Positions 34,316 to 46,359 of a stretch of 64,000 nt of DNA are shown here, piece after piece. Positions within the stretch are counted from its first letter, which is position 1, and every line of letters begins with the position of its first letter. This stretch comes from Laccaria trichodermophora. Taxonomy: Eukaryota > Basidiomycota > Agaricomycetes > Agaricales > Hydnangiaceae. The position numbers and the translations under genes were made by a program. The notes beneath the pieces were generated by a model. It was not told the DNA's origin. It worked only from the letters and a program-made list of their open reading frames with translations, and did not search any database. Where the stretch lies: positions 1,426,001 through 1,490,000 of the forward strand of contig JACTVC010000001.1 of the NCBI GenBank assembly GCA_018417955.1, read 5' to 3'.

Positions 34316-34625
34316 AGAAAGATGTGAAAAATGTACATATCAGTCCACCGTTCAACAAATCCCCACACCTGGGTCAAGTTTCATGCACATGTATGATCGT
34401 CGGTCTAACGCCCGCTAGCCCACAACTAGGTTGTCAAGGCATCAATTTCAGGTTTGAGCCACCTTTGAGCAATATCTATCAAACAAAATCTTGTCTTCGC
34501 TTCTGGATTCTAGTTGTAGGAGTGTATCACCCTAGAAGATAGTTGACATTTACGGCGATGGCTACATGGTCTACAAATGTCCTGGCCACATAGGAAGAAA
34601 GAACAAAACGATAGAATATGGGCTA
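34316..34625. other. Convergent 3' flank, nothing seen
   Basis: This region lies between the stops of the lysyl-tRNA synthetase and Rds1-like genes. No coding signal is recognised. Confidence 0.4.
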
Positions 34626-35745
34626 CTAAGCTTTGATCAAATTTCCTTTGGAATCTTTCTCAAAGACAAGGACGGCAGGTCCAGCGACAATATCTGCGTC
34701 GGTGGCCGCTTTGCTATTCGTTGTTACCACCGCATATACCTGGCCTGAGAGACTAGAGGGAACGAGGACGTGCCCATTAGTCACTTTTTCGATCAACGTC
34801 GTAAGACCTGTGAAGTAGGCGACGTAAACTTGACCGCTATTGGAAGCCGATTTGTCGTAAGTGATTGCAGAGGTGGAACCAGGAAGAGCCTTGTCGAATG
34901 ATAAGGCTGGAAACGCTTTGACAGGGAACGAGGGATTCGTAGAAGGGCAGGAACCAGGAACGATGAAGCCTGCGGCGAGATGATAGACTGGGCTCAATCC
35001 GAGGGGAGCCTAGATAAAAAATAGTCAATTAAGGCTCTGTTGAAGAACGGAGAGAGCCTGATTTACGTCGAAAGATCCGCTCCAGGGCGAGAAGCTGTTG
35101 ACGGCGGCAGCAATCCAGCTAGCGTGACGCGCCTCTGTGGGGAGGATGCTGGCTGCAGCTGTCAGGTAATCGGGGTTCTTGATGAATTGGGCAGCACCAG
35201 CATATGCGGAAACGCCTAGAAATTCAGGGATCAATATAAATTCGTCGAAGAGGCATGTAAAAAGACCACATACCAACGCCTTCTAGGACCTGACTGAGAG
35301 CGGCAAACGACTTTGGGTCAGTGTACGGGCTAGAATACGCGCATATGTTCAGCATTCTGGGACGCCAGAAATGTGGAAAGATCATACAAGCTGTAAGAGC
35401 ACTTCTGAGTCGCCTTGGACCCCAAGGCCTTTTGCAGGAACTCAACATGAGCTGATTCATGCTGCCCAATCTCCACGAAGCGTCCATGGACCCAAGCTGG
35501 GAAACCGGCGGCTGCAAAAGCGTTTGCGTCGAATTTCTTAAGGGCCCCGGCGTAAAAATCTGCTTCTAGATATTCAAGAGTCAGCGCGAAATTGAGCACG
35601 GTGGCATCTTTGATGATAAAAAAAGAGGCGATGTAAGTAAAATGGCCGTCGGTCCACTATAAGAATTACCGTCGATTGCACGCCGGGTGGGGTTGGCTGT
35701 TACGCCTAGGAAGGCAAGGGCAAGAGAAAAGAGAGTGGTCTTCAT
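34626..35745 (-). CDS. Secreted Rds1-like protein, ferritin-like fold
   Basis: Exons on the minus strand are 35745-35670, 35607-35388, 35329-35274, 35215-35067 and 35009-34626. The signal peptide is MKTTLFSLALAFLGVTA, followed by a dibasic RR. The ferritin-like region contains LNFALTLEYLEADFYAGAL, GQHESAHVEFLQKALG, PYTDPKSFAALSQVLEGVGVSAY and EARHASWI. These supply Glu/His residues like those that bind metal in ferritin-type helices. The C-terminal half is beta-rich. It matches the Rds1 (stress response) family, whose biochemical role is not established. Splicing at 35066 removes a segment ending in a stop and restores the family's SGSFDAPLGL junction. Confidence 0.87.
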
Positions 35746-36649
35746 TTTTGAATTGGAAGTAGGCGGGGAGAGATAGCGGGCAGGAAGCAAGAATCCTAAT
35801 TTGCTCTACTTGCCTCTCTTTTGCTCTTATACGTTGGCGAGCGACAAACACGACCATCGACCGAGAGGACGGAATAGGAAATTGGCCTCAATGACGCACC
35901 GACGTTCGATCTTGCCAATCATGCGTTCTCGAAATAGATTTAGGAAACAGCTTAGATTGGCCCGAGACCCCCGACGTCGCACAGGTCCAAGATTGGTCCA
36001 TGCAAACGTTGCACCAAAGGACACAGACTTTCATCAAGATGCCAGTGATGGCCAAGGGAAAGTCCATTTCAGTTCGATCCAACGATCGAGTCAGCAGAAA
36101 ATCGAGATATAGCCGGACTTCGTCGAGGACTACAGGTTGACAGAGAGTTGACAGCGATTAGACAGTGGCGTCCTTTTATCGGGCACCTCGGCTAGCATTA
36201 ATTACGCAGACGTGGCATGATCTTGAGCCCAATAGCCCGGAAAACCCTTGGAATAACCGCGAAAGACATCATGGTGTTGGAAAGAGAGGTGAGGCTGCAC
36301 GCGATCAGAGTTGCATCCGGCTTGTTTGAATGACCTGTTGATGGCAAACAAACTCCCAAGAGCTGGTTCAACTTGGGTTCAACGTTCACTGTTCAGACTT
36401 TCAAAATTTTCCTAGTCACGACCATCTGTATACATATAATTATTTCCAGCCCACATCCACAGAGCCAGACAAAGTGTTTAGGTACGCTAAGGAGAAACAG
36501 AGCTGGAGGACAGGAAAGCAATAGTTCAAACGACAGGTCACCCAGCCTAATACGCGATATCAAGTGAGTTGGAGGTAAAGTACACGTTCCTTCGACGTGT
36601 GCGTAGACTCCGAAGACGAAGAGAGGGGATGGAGGAGTTAGTAAGTTGT
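35746..36649. other. Intergenic region
   Basis: This is the promoter side of the Rds1-like gene and the 3' flank of the RBR ligase gene. Open frames here are short and show no family resemblance. Confidence 0.4.
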
Positions 36650-38885
36650 TCAATCGGTTTCTGGGTCGTCGAAGCCTTCTACGGTGATGTTCCATTTCCA
36701 CCGGCCTTCAACGAAACCGTTCGCGGTGTCCTCCAGTACAATCTCGTTTCGCTTTTGGACGTAGACCTGTATGCGATGTCAGATCAGAATCATGGCTCAA
36801 GATAAAAGGTGCAGGCGCCAACATACCGTCTTATTCGTGACCTGTTGTCTGAGAGTTGGGATATTTTCTGCTTCAATAGGCGACTCTAGCAGCTCTGAAA
36901 GATCCTCAACAGCTTTTTCTAGATCTCTGTTGAGAGCAAACGTTAGCAGGTTAGCACTGATAGAATAAAAGAGTCGACACTAACCTTTGATTATCTTCAA
37001 AGAGATCCTTCTGGTTGCCTTTCGCCAGATAATACGCCATGGCGTACGTCCACTTCAAAGTCATGCGGCACTTGTCGACCTCCTCCACAGCCTTTTTCAT
37101 GAACTGTACCTCGATCCAGGTAAGGGCTGACGTGATCTGCATGTCTTCCATCTTCTTCTCTGTCTTGGCGTAAAGGTCTAAAGAGAGTTTTGCAGATTGT
37201 TCGTGGTTTGCCCATCGGTTGTAATACTTGGAGTGGAACCCAAGTTAGAGTACAAACGCGACAGGAAGAAAAGGCTACTCACGTGAAGATAACGCTCTAA
37301 CGAAGCTCTGCTTTTACTCTGTGCGTCACGGGCATCAACGCCTGTCTTCTCATCGAATCGGTTGCATGAGTACCACGCCGTGCCGTGTTCACTCCAAGGG
37401 CCTGATGACCGTATAAGAAAAACATCGGAGAAGATGTACAACACAAAACTCACCCATGCACACCCAGCAGAACTCATGTTTGCACTTCTTGCAAGTCATG
37501 TGGCTGATGGAAAGCATAAGGGACATCCAACAACACGAGACAAAATACTCACTTGCAACCACCGTTTTTCTCGATCGTGCTCTGGCAGTTCGTACACTCC
37601 TTCGTGTTGCTCTTAATCCAGTTCGCCGTTTCACTGTCATCCCTACATTTCTTCAGCCACATGCGTGCGACTCCACAAACGACGGGTCGGTGGTCGCTTT
37701 CAATGGGGCATCCAAAGCAGAACATGTGTTCCTTCATGGGAAGCCCAAGACCACCCTCCGTTTGACTCTGACTCATTGCCTGGGGACCAAGCCCACGAGC
37801 GCCGCAAGATACTGTAGGAACAACAGTTGCCAAGCTAGCCTTGGAAGATGCAGAGGGGCAAGAGACGGTGTTGGTGCATGATGGATACGGGCAGAACTTG
37901 AGGTTATTGTTGCATGCGACAAATTGACGGACAAGGAGTTCTTGGAATCGATCCCAAGTCTTCTTGTTTTCGGCTTCTTCACCGGCGTCACCGACAGGCG
38001 CCCCCGGTTCAGGAATAAGGATGGAGCGAAGGAAAGGGTCGGGAGCCACAAGAGCACACCCCTCTGCCATACACCTGATCGAATGTTCCCCCTCATCGCG
38101 AATCTTGGAGTTAACATAAGCTGTCCAGCATCCAAAGCAGAAGGTGTGTTCGCAGTCGAGCGCTAGGGTTTGAATGCCAGTGTCGTCATCGAAGCAGATT
38201 GGGCAGACGAAGGGCTCCTCCACCTTGGGCTTTAGTGACTTGGGAATGTGGAAGCTGCTGGTGGGGGATACAGGAGATACGGAAGGGGATTTGGCGGATT
38301 TCGAACCAGAGGCAAGGGCGAGGAGTTTGGAGGTGGCACGTGTTGGTCGACGGGTGGTGGACGACGATGTCGAGGAGTGAGTCCGGATCGGCGCAGGAGC
38401 GGGTTGGGAGGAGGCTTCAGGAACAATAACGCCAGCAGCGACAAGCATAGTCGTTGGGTTGTCCATGTACTTTTCAATAAGGCGTTCTTTGTTCCATTTG
38501 ATGTACCGCAACAATAGGTTGGCTGTGCTAACCTGTTTTCCGTCAGCGTTAGAATATAGAGGATCCGTAGATACCCACATCTACGCCAAATATTCCGCAA
38601 ATGTGATCTACATCTTGCTTCATAAGCTTCTCGACCGCAGCCTGGCTGAGAGAGTCATATTCGACCTCGTATGCCTTGTGCTTCCCCTTTGGCACGACTT
38701 TGTAGTCCTCACCAAAGGCGTCCATATCCATGTCGTCTTCCGATTCCTCTGATGAGGCGCGATTTAGATCAGTAAACGCCGGACAAGGCGGAGTAATTCC
38801 TCTTACCTTCTTGAGTGCCGTCGAGCATCTCCTCATCGTCATAGTAGTCGCCATCATCATCAGAAAACTCGTAATCTGAAGACAT
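36650..38885 (-). CDS. Ariadne-type RBR E3 ubiquitin ligase
   Basis: Exons on the minus strand are 38885-38807, 38748-38579, 38532-37553, 37503-37454, 37401-37283, 37226-36985, 36926-36837 and 36766-36650. An acidic N-terminus (SSDYEFSDDDGDYYDDEE) and a UBA-like region precede RING1 (CPICFDDDTG ... CEHTFCFGCW), the in-between-RING domain, and RING2 (CTNCQSTIEKNGGCNHMTCK ... CWVCMG). The catalytic cysteine that accepts ubiquitin is that of GGCNHM; the NHM part is joined by splicing at 37553/37503. The Ariadne domain follows (GPWSEHGTAWYSCNRFDE, YYNRWANHEQSAKL). It transfers ubiquitin from E2 via a thioester, usually together with neddylated cullins. Confidence 0.93.
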
Positions 38886-40372
38886 TTGTGTTTTAGCTGC
38901 TATGTATAGTTAGTCGTTGGCGAGATCGATGAGCACAATGGATGGCAGCGGCAAGGTAGTGGAAGGTGGGTACCAGAATCGGGAAGGATGTATTATATCA
39001 TCCGTTGATCACGTGGTCAAGGCACTGCTCCTTACCTCCGACCCCCATTTCCCGACACGCCAATGAGTTATGACTCTATAGGTGTCAATGAACATCCTCA
39101 CAGCCACTTTTTATGATCTGAACGTCACATCATGTCAGGAAGACGTTTGACTTTTTTCTCAAAAACTTATCTGGCCTTTACTAGGCCTCTGCAGATTTGC
39201 TACAGGAAAACTCAAGGAAAACTCAAAAGAAAATCAACTCGTGACCAGTAAGCCTTTTGTACTGCTCATTGTCAGTTAATGGCCCTTAGGTAGCAGGTAA
39301 GGAGGTAAGGAAACTGCCAAACAGACGCAGTTTTGATTCAATTTGGCACCACAAACTGTAAAGTCTACTCCGCGTTACCCCGCAAAGGAACCTGGTTCCG
39401 GTGCCGAACTGAGCGACCCTACTTTCGAGGTGATATATTGAACTATTTGGCGGAACTTCTGAGGTTTACGAGAAATTACGAAACGGTCAGACATCTGGTG
39501 GTGAAGGGAGAACCTTCCCCCGACTCTCGAGTCTCCAGCGCTTTTTAGTTTGTCTTCGGCAGGCTTCAGAATCAAAGTGGTTATCATTTCCCACCTCAGA
39601 AGCGACTCTGTTTTTCTGGACGCTCCGACGATGATCTCTAAATGACAGTTTGCGACCTCCTTGTCACAAATTGCGTTGTCTTTGCCTGATCTCCGAGTCG
39701 CTTACTGTTGAAAATCCGACCTTGGGAATAAAATGTTTTGATTTCCAGAGGCAGTTATAAACCGTTTTCAAGGTTCAAGGCCTTAACTTGCTACTACTTC
39801 GGATCCGGGCGGGTCTCAATAATTCATCAATCTCGGCCAGCCGCTTCAGCCAAATACAGACATGATTTGGAAAGAGCTCAACACTTGTAATCTTGGTTCA
39901 TTGGCGAATGGGTGATAAACGTGCGCTGTACATGCAGCCTTCTGTCGATATGTTGCCTCAACTAGCCGGTATGCATAAAAGCTTGGTATTTTGGGTTAAT
40001 CTTTCTCGTCAATCTGCCAATTTTTTAGCAGTCCAATGGCAGTTAGTATTGTGAGTGGTCTAGATTACAAACCGTTATTTTAGAGGGACTGTCTATGAAT
40101 AGGCTAGGACTCTGGGCTCGGACTCCTTGAACCTGACGGAGTATCTTATTTATTACAGCGCAGTAGGACGAAATGAGAACAAATTATGGCTGTATTTTTT
40201 TTTTTTGAATTGGCACTCGAGTTTCCGCCGTCCTGAGCCAAGTTATTATATGCACGATCATTAGATGCGTAAATCCCCCCCCCAAGTATTGCATACTTCC
40301 CCAGGATGTTTGCTGGATGTTGTGTGAAATGTCCATCACGTGAGCCTTTGCGCACGGACCACCAAGCGGGCA

Positions 40373-40380
40373 TATATAAA
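40373..40380 (+). promoter_or_regulatory. TATA box candidate
   Basis: TATATAAA lies 38 bp after a CACGTG and 85-90 bp upstream of an ATG that opens a 37-codon frame. Confidence 0.35.
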
Positions 40381-40465
40381 GCTGGCGCGCCTCTTTGTCG
40401 ATTCTTTAGAACATACTCGAACAGGATCTGTTTACAGAAACTGACCGAGTCTCGCATTTTTACAA

Positions 40466-40579
40466 ATGCCGCATCTTCAAATCCACTCGATGACCTCCGC
40501 GCTGACTCGTTATACCGAGAACATGGCTTTGCGCAAGCAAAGTCTCGAGGACGTTTGGCTCGTTTCTCAAGCAACTTGA
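40466..40579 (+). CDS. Possible small ORF (37 codons), function unknown
   Basis: An ATG at 40466 opens a frame that ends with TGA at 40577-40579, downstream of a good TATATAAA at 40373. The peptide has no signal sequence, CaaX motif or known domain. It may instead be the first exon of a longer transcript or a non-coding RNA locus. Support is weak. Confidence 0.2.
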   Translation: MPHLQIHSMTSALTRYTENMALRKQSLEDVWLVSQAT

Positions 40580-41382
40580 AAAAGTTTCTCGAGAGATTTG
40601 CCAGCGAGTTCAGCGTCTGTCTGATGGATTTCATACGTAGTAAAATTTGTATCACATCTCTAATTCGAATTCAATTGGCATTTCTGTTTCCAAATTCTGT
40701 TCCTGTAAGACTTGTAAATGAAAAAAATAACGTAGTCTTCTGTATACAGTAGGTACTTCCTACTTATGATGAGGCTGATGATATGAGATGATATGTAGTC
40801 GATCTCCCTGTAGTAACGAGGGTTTTTGGCACACTGTCAGTGCAATGAATGGTATCAGCTCAACAATCACAGCCTTTGGTGTGCCCCACAATGCATTTTC
40901 TACATCGTGCAGCACTCCTGAGGCGAGGCCTGAGTCCTGTGCACTCTTGCGTCCATCACGCTCAGCCACGCTCTTTAAACGCTCTTCCAGGTCTTCTGGT
41001 TTTGTTCTGGTTCAAACTTCCACTCCGGTGTCGCAATATTTCATTACGCTAATGCTTGGCGGCCTTGGCAGAAACTTGTGTGTGAATTGCTGAAAACGTT
41101 GGAACGGGATGTGGGCAAAAATCCAGGTCGTAAGTCTTATTATTGTTAAGAAGCTTTTTGAACCAGGTTGTTATACTGTTGTTATTCGAGTCTTTTGGCT
41201 ATGCTTGGCGGTGATTTGTGGTGGAAATTGCGACCAGTCGCGGTAAGAGGCTTACCCCTTTTGGAAAGGCTTCGGCGAAATGTGCGGAGCGCCGGAGGCC
41301 TCCACTCGTTGCCTCAAACCGTGCCTTCTCCAGACAACCATTTGCTTCAAGATTTCTTCATCTCCCACTGCAACGACGCTTC

Positions 41383-44163
41383 ATGTCGTCGGCTTCAGCC
41401 TCAGAAACGTCAGCTGCAGCTGCTGCAACATCAACGGCAGCCTCAACGATCTCAGCTGGTAGCAATCTTAAAGTGCGGCGCAGCCTCCTTTTGTTAACGA
41501 AGGAAGCTCATTTGCAATAGGTCGTCGGAATCATCTTGGCTATCACCAGCGGCGTGCTTATTGGCTCAAGTTTTGTATTCAAGAAGAAGGGTTTACTTCG
41601 TTCGCAGGCGGGCGGAGAGCTCGGGGAAGGTGTTGCTTATCTTAAATCGGTGAGCATGGCTGCCCTGGTGACGTTTTAGATCATGGTTGACGTGTCTCCA
41701 GCCATTATGGTGGACAGGAATGAGCAGTATGTGCTTCTGTGCCTATGGAAGAATCTTAAAGTCCTGAATCCCCAATGCTAGTGATGATAGTCGGAGAACT
41801 CTGTAACTTTGCTGGTACGCCCTTTGTCAGCAGGCTTATTCCAGTTCTCTAATCTCTAATTCAACAGCCTACGCATTTGTTGAAGCTATTGTTGTTGTGC
41901 GAACCTCGCCACTTGCCCTTGCGCCAACTCTCACCAATTTGCTTCCGCAGACTCCGCTCGGCGCCCTCTCTGTTGTTATTTGTGCTATCCTGTCATCAAT
42001 TTTTCTCCAGGAGAAGCTTAGTTTCTTTGGATGGTTAGGCTGTGGACTATGCATTGTGAGTCGTCGTTTTCCGTCTCTTGTGCTCGACCAACCAACGAAA
42101 CCAGCTTGGATCTGTAATTATAGCCCTTAATGGTGAGTTTCTCATGGGCTTGACCGTGAACGCGTAATCAACATCATTTTCGCTCTTCCTTAGGTCCGCA
42201 AGAGTCTTCTGTTGGCCAAATTCGTGAATTTCAGAAGCTCTTCCTGGCACCAGGCTTCTTATCCTACATCGGCGTTCTCATAACGGCGTCACTTGTGATC
42301 ATCTTCTACTTCGCACCAAGGTCAAGTTCTGGCCTAATATCTTCATTCGTCTTTCATATTGACGCCACGCTAGATATGGCAAGAAGAGCATGCTGTGGTA
42401 CATTTTTGTGTGCAGCATGATTGGTGGGATCTCCGTCAGTGTTACCACTGGTCTCGGCGCCGCCATTGTCACAACAGCAATGGGTAGTAACCAGGTACGT
42501 GTCCTTCGCCTCTCGTCTTTTTGTGGCTGACCCCTCTTAGTTCAAGTACTGGTTCATGTACTTCTTACTCGTATTTGTCGTCATTACGCTCTGTAAGCGC
42601 GCGATTAGTCAGGCTTCAATTCATTCTCAATCCATCTCTGTTTTGACAGTAACGGAGGTGTATTATCTCAATGTTGCGCTTGCATTGTTCAACACCGGTG
42701 AGCTGCATCATTCCCCTCCGTTGGTGCCTAGACTCATTTCTTTACGCTTTCCTCTCTAGCTATGGGTAAGGGCTTTTTTGGTGTTTTATCTGGGAGTAAT
42801 GCTAACTCTACAACATAGTCACGCCCACATACTACGTTATATGTTCGTCCTTTCTTCTTTTGTTCAGGGACACCACCTCAAAAGTGTCTTCATCTAGTTA
42901 CATTCTTTTCAATGGTCACCACGATCGTCAGTATTGTCCTTATCATGCGCAAGATGATTCGCATACCTCGTTTGCTAACCTCGTTTTAAGGTTCTCTTCC
43001 AAGGCCTTCACGCCAGTGTTTCTTCGATAATCACACTTGTTATGGGTTTCTTGGTTATATGTGTTGGGATCACAATATTACAAATGTCGAAAGTCGACCC
43101 AACACAGCTGGCCAAGTTGGATCGTCGTTCTACCATTCTTCTCCAAGCCGCTCGCGCGCAGACAGAAATTGCCGAAGAAAAGGGCGCCATTGGGTACGAG
43201 GACCCTGGTATGGACACTTTGCGCGGATCGTTTGGCACCGTGGGCAGTATTATTCGGGCACGTACTATTAGGAGGATGAGCCAAAGCAGCAATGCTGGCG
43301 TCCGTGCTCGACCCCCTGGCGCTGCTGCGCCATACAACGTATCCGGCATGCCATACAGCATATCACAAGACCAGGAGTTCTCGACTATGAAGCGCCACCA
43401 ACTATATGATGCGCCAGTACCAAGAGACGATACCTCCTCCATTCGGGCTCCTTCGGTCAGTTCGCCATTCCCAAGCAAACGAACGGCGATCAAGTTTGAC
43501 AGCCAAGACGTTGTACATTCATATGATCGTCCAGGGCAAGGACAGAATAGAGCCACCCATGAACATCGTGAAGCCATTGGATCGCCGAAGTTCCCGCCGG
43601 ATGGATACCCACCACTACCACCAGTTCCGTCACGGGACACGGTAGGATCAGAAGCAAACTTGCTTGGGATGGATAGTCCGCTCCCCTCTCGCCTTCCCCC
43701 GCCGTCTGGCTTCCTCCCACCAAGCGATGATGGCAGCATCCCGCAAATACTACCCCTTCCTCCAGCGCTTTCTGGAGAACATCATGTGCACAGTGCGCCC
43801 CCAACGATGTACACGCGATATCAGCAGCAAACAGGAAGTAACTCAAGAAAAGACTCGCGGGATATTTTTGCAGACCCTCCAAGTTCTAGGGGCACGCTGC
43901 TGTCTTTCCCCTCTGTGACCGACTCGGCACAGAGCCAAACATGGGACCCGGAGGAGATAGCAGCGCAAGAACGGGAGCGGGAGCGGGAGCGAGCAAAGGA
44001 GAAGGAGCGGGGACGAGCAGGGAAGAGATACCCAAGGGCGTCCGGAGACCTCGACAAAGAAGAAAGTGAGAGTTTATGGAAACGGTCTACGGAGTCGTCG
44101 TCGTCAGAAGGTGGGTCACCGCCGAATGCTGGTGTTCGGCTTGTCCAACGGAAGCCTGTGTAA
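41383..44163 (+). CDS. NIPA-type magnesium transporter
   Basis: About fifteen exons: 41383-41472, 41521-41649, 41702-41726, 41782-41814, 41868-41896, 41951-42055, 42105-42132, 42194-42320, 42374-42494, 42541-42592, 42650-42697, 42760-42765, 42819-42842, 42898-42926 and 42991-44163. The ~9 membrane segments carry family blocks VVGIILAITSGVLIGSSFVF, ELCNFAAYAFVEAIVVTPLG, SSIFLQEKLSFFGWLGC and VSSIITLVMGFLVICVGI. The cytosolic tail (~370 residues) is disordered, Ser/Pro-rich, with an RERERERAKEKERGR charged run. NIPA proteins carry Mg2+ across plasma or endosomal membranes. One exon is only 6 nt (42760-42765) yet is required to keep the NTAMVTPTYYV frame. Confidence 0.92.
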
Positions 44164-44535
44164 GACCTTTTTTATTCCTTGTATCTTCTCTTGCTTTTTG
44201 GTCATTGGATCGTTGGCGTCGTCTCTCCCTCACCTTCCGCTTTGATGATGAATGGTATATATACCATCACGCTTCCCCAGATAAATATATCTGAACTTTT
44301 TTGCCTCTGCAAATGTAGTTCGTCACGATAGAGCATACTTATTTACGGACTCCGATACTCGTTTACGACCTATACCCAAATCGATCTTTTGATCAACCCA
44401 TTTCACGTTCGGGAACCAATTTCCACCTCTCCTCTTCGAGTTACAGTGGCTCATAAAATCGGTCGAAACCGACTCTTTTCTTCTCCTGTTGCTTTTCGAA
44501 GTAATCCCGAGAAAAGAACTGGAATGCAGCTGGCG
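44164..44535. other. Convergent 3' flanks of NIPA and MYND genes
   Basis: No gene is recognised; a TATATACCATCACG stretch near 44250 is AT-rich only. Confidence 0.4.
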
Positions 44536-45276
44536 TCATGTATTCGCGAATGGGGCCCATCCGTCTGACTCGGGATATCCTGCGCCCTCAAGGATTTTCG
44601 CATGAAATGCGTATATTGCTTCGAGGGTTGCTTTTAGCAAAGGTTTCTTGTCTCGGCGAACGACGATGCACTGTATGTAAAGTGAGAAAAATCGATGTTA
44701 CCTGAGACCCAAAGAAACGTACAGATCCAGGGAGGCACATCTGCCAGCTGCGAAGGGATAAGCAAGGACGGGGGTTGAGGTGAAAAACAGAATGCTGACG
44801 GTGGAGGTGCGAAGCCATCATGTGGCTCAATCCGAAGGTATACTGCTGGCTGGTTACCTTGTCCTGGCATGTCGATGCCTCTCTCGACAGCAGCGCTATA
44901 GATGAGAAGCGGAATGCCAAAGAGCGCCGTGACGGGACAAAGCTCGCCCCGTTTGAAGACGGGGGCGTCGGTATTCACTAGTTCGTGGACAAAGCGCCCG
45001 GGAACAGGCCCGCTGTTGTTTTCTTTGCTGGCAGCCTTCAATTCGGCGTCGCATAGAAGTTTGATTCCCCAGACTTCGTTTGGAGAGTAAGGTCGACAGA
45101 GCGGCTTGTGGATCTCCCAGTGTGCTTTCTGGCATTCCTTGGACTATCAGAGTCATTAATACGGTTCAGCATCGATATGAGGAGTGACTGACGCAGTACC
45201 AAGCTGTTTTGCATTTCGAACATGCACTGACTTCACCGTAACCGGACTGACATTTGCTACACCTTTTGGAAGCCAT
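44536..45276 (-). CDS. MYND zinc-finger protein
   Basis: Start at 45276 (MASKRCSKC). The MYND finger is split by an intron: CSKCQSGYGEVSACSKCKTAWYC in exon 1 and SKECQKAHWEIHKPLC in exon 2, completing the C-x2-C, C-x2-C, C-x3-C, H-x3-C ligand set. After the finger comes a ~150-residue region common in agaricomycete MYND proteins, ending APFANT at 44536. The last intron is uncertain: the strong donor at ATCT-GTACGT does not keep frame, while a weaker donor at GAT-GTGCCT joins SQLAD to CIVVRRDKKPL in frame. MYND fingers bind proline-rich partners, but the partner here is unknown. A truncated copy of exon 1 lies at 46056-46250. Confidence 0.75.
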
Positions 45277-45469
45277 GCGGTTCGGTGAGGATGCGCTCAA
45301 TTGTCCAGAAAAGAAGGAAGAGAAGAAGTCCATTGCTCGAAAGTCACACGTTGTCAAATTCTTGATGTTCACAAGAGTAGGTAAACGCCTTGGCGGCTGT
45401 TTAAGCGCTCATGCAACCACGGGAAAATCAAAGATGTCAATGTTTTTAACAGTTTCAATTACTGCAATT

Positions 45470-46050
45470 TAAAGCTTGAGGACAGCAGGGACATCTCAAT
45501 CTAATACCTATAATCGCAGCAAACCCGTCAGCTCATTCGAAAACCTTTGAAACGCACAAAAAGAGACACACGAACCTATCAGGATCCAAAATGAACGCAA
45601 TATGTCTCATCTTCCCATCACTGGGTCTTTTCTTAAACGCAACGCCAAGCCTCTCAAACCGCTCGCAGGCCTTCTCAACGTCTTCGTCGGTGATCGCGAT
45701 ATACCAGGATCGGTGTTGTCGCTCGAGTAGCCTGGTCTGATTTGGTTCCGTGGTTGTGGGTTAGTCCAAGAACGCCTGGATGGGGTTGGTAAGGGAGGTT
45801 AGAGGATGGAGTTGGAGGAAGCTTGCTTGCCTTTGCGAGAGAAGCGGGTTTGTTCTTTCTCTTCTGCGGTGAGATCTTTGCCATCGTGGTTGAATGCGAG
45901 GAAGTAGAGAGTGAAATCCGAGAATTGCTTGACTGGGTTGAGGGAGGAAACGGATAATGATGCGGACTTGAAGAGAGATAGGGGTATAACGTACCCGAGA
46001 GAAGATCCATTCCTGGTTAGTGGGTTTATGGGGAGATTATTTTAAATTCC
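45470..46050 (-). pseudogene. Glyoxalase I, degenerate tandem copy
   Basis: This is closely similar to the intact gene at 46360-47133, including a GC-AG intron and the C-terminal DPD region. Here the tryptophan codon of the DPDGYW motif is a stop (TATTAG), the glycine is altered, and the first exons are missing. Instead the 5' side runs directly into a truncated MYND exon. It is a by-product of a tandem duplication. Confidence 0.75.
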
Positions 46051-46055
46051 GAGTA

Positions 46056-46250
46056 CTACTCACATCTTGACAGAAAGCAAGAGACACCTTCGCAGTACCA
46101 AACTGAGTTGCATTTTGAACATGCTTTGACTTGACTTGACTTCACCGTGAATGGACATTTTCTGAAGCGTCTGGAAGCCATGCTGTTCGTTGAGAGTGTG
46201 CTCAAATGTCTAGGAAAAAAAAGAGAAGAAGTCAAGCGCTCAGAAGTCAC
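46056..46250 (-). pseudogene. Truncated copy of MYND exon 1
   Basis: The fragment reads MASRRFRKCPF and KACSKCNSVWYC, a damaged form of the first exon at 45276. The second zinc-ligand cysteine pair is kept but the first is partly lost, and no second exon follows. It joins the glyoxalase pseudogene at its 3' side. Confidence 0.75.
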
Positions 46251-46359
46251 ACATTATCATATTCTTGAGGTAATGTTTGATAGACGCCTCGGGAGCGTTC
46301 GTGCCACCAACGGGAAGATCAAATATGTCATTGTTTTTAACAGTTTCGATTACTGCCAT

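Larger units (their letters stand above)
38886..41382. other. 2.5-kb region without a firm gene
   Basis: Divergent promoter DNA of the RBR ligase and NIPA genes. It holds one TATA-led short reading frame at 40466-40579 (listed separately). The opposed frames 40146-40655 (minus) and 40306-40752 (plus) lack domains or convincing splice context. Confidence 0.4.

Noticed and set aside
40146..40752. Opposed ORFs of 148-169 codons
   Set aside because: They shadow each other, lack domains and start context, and neither shows splice-linked extension.
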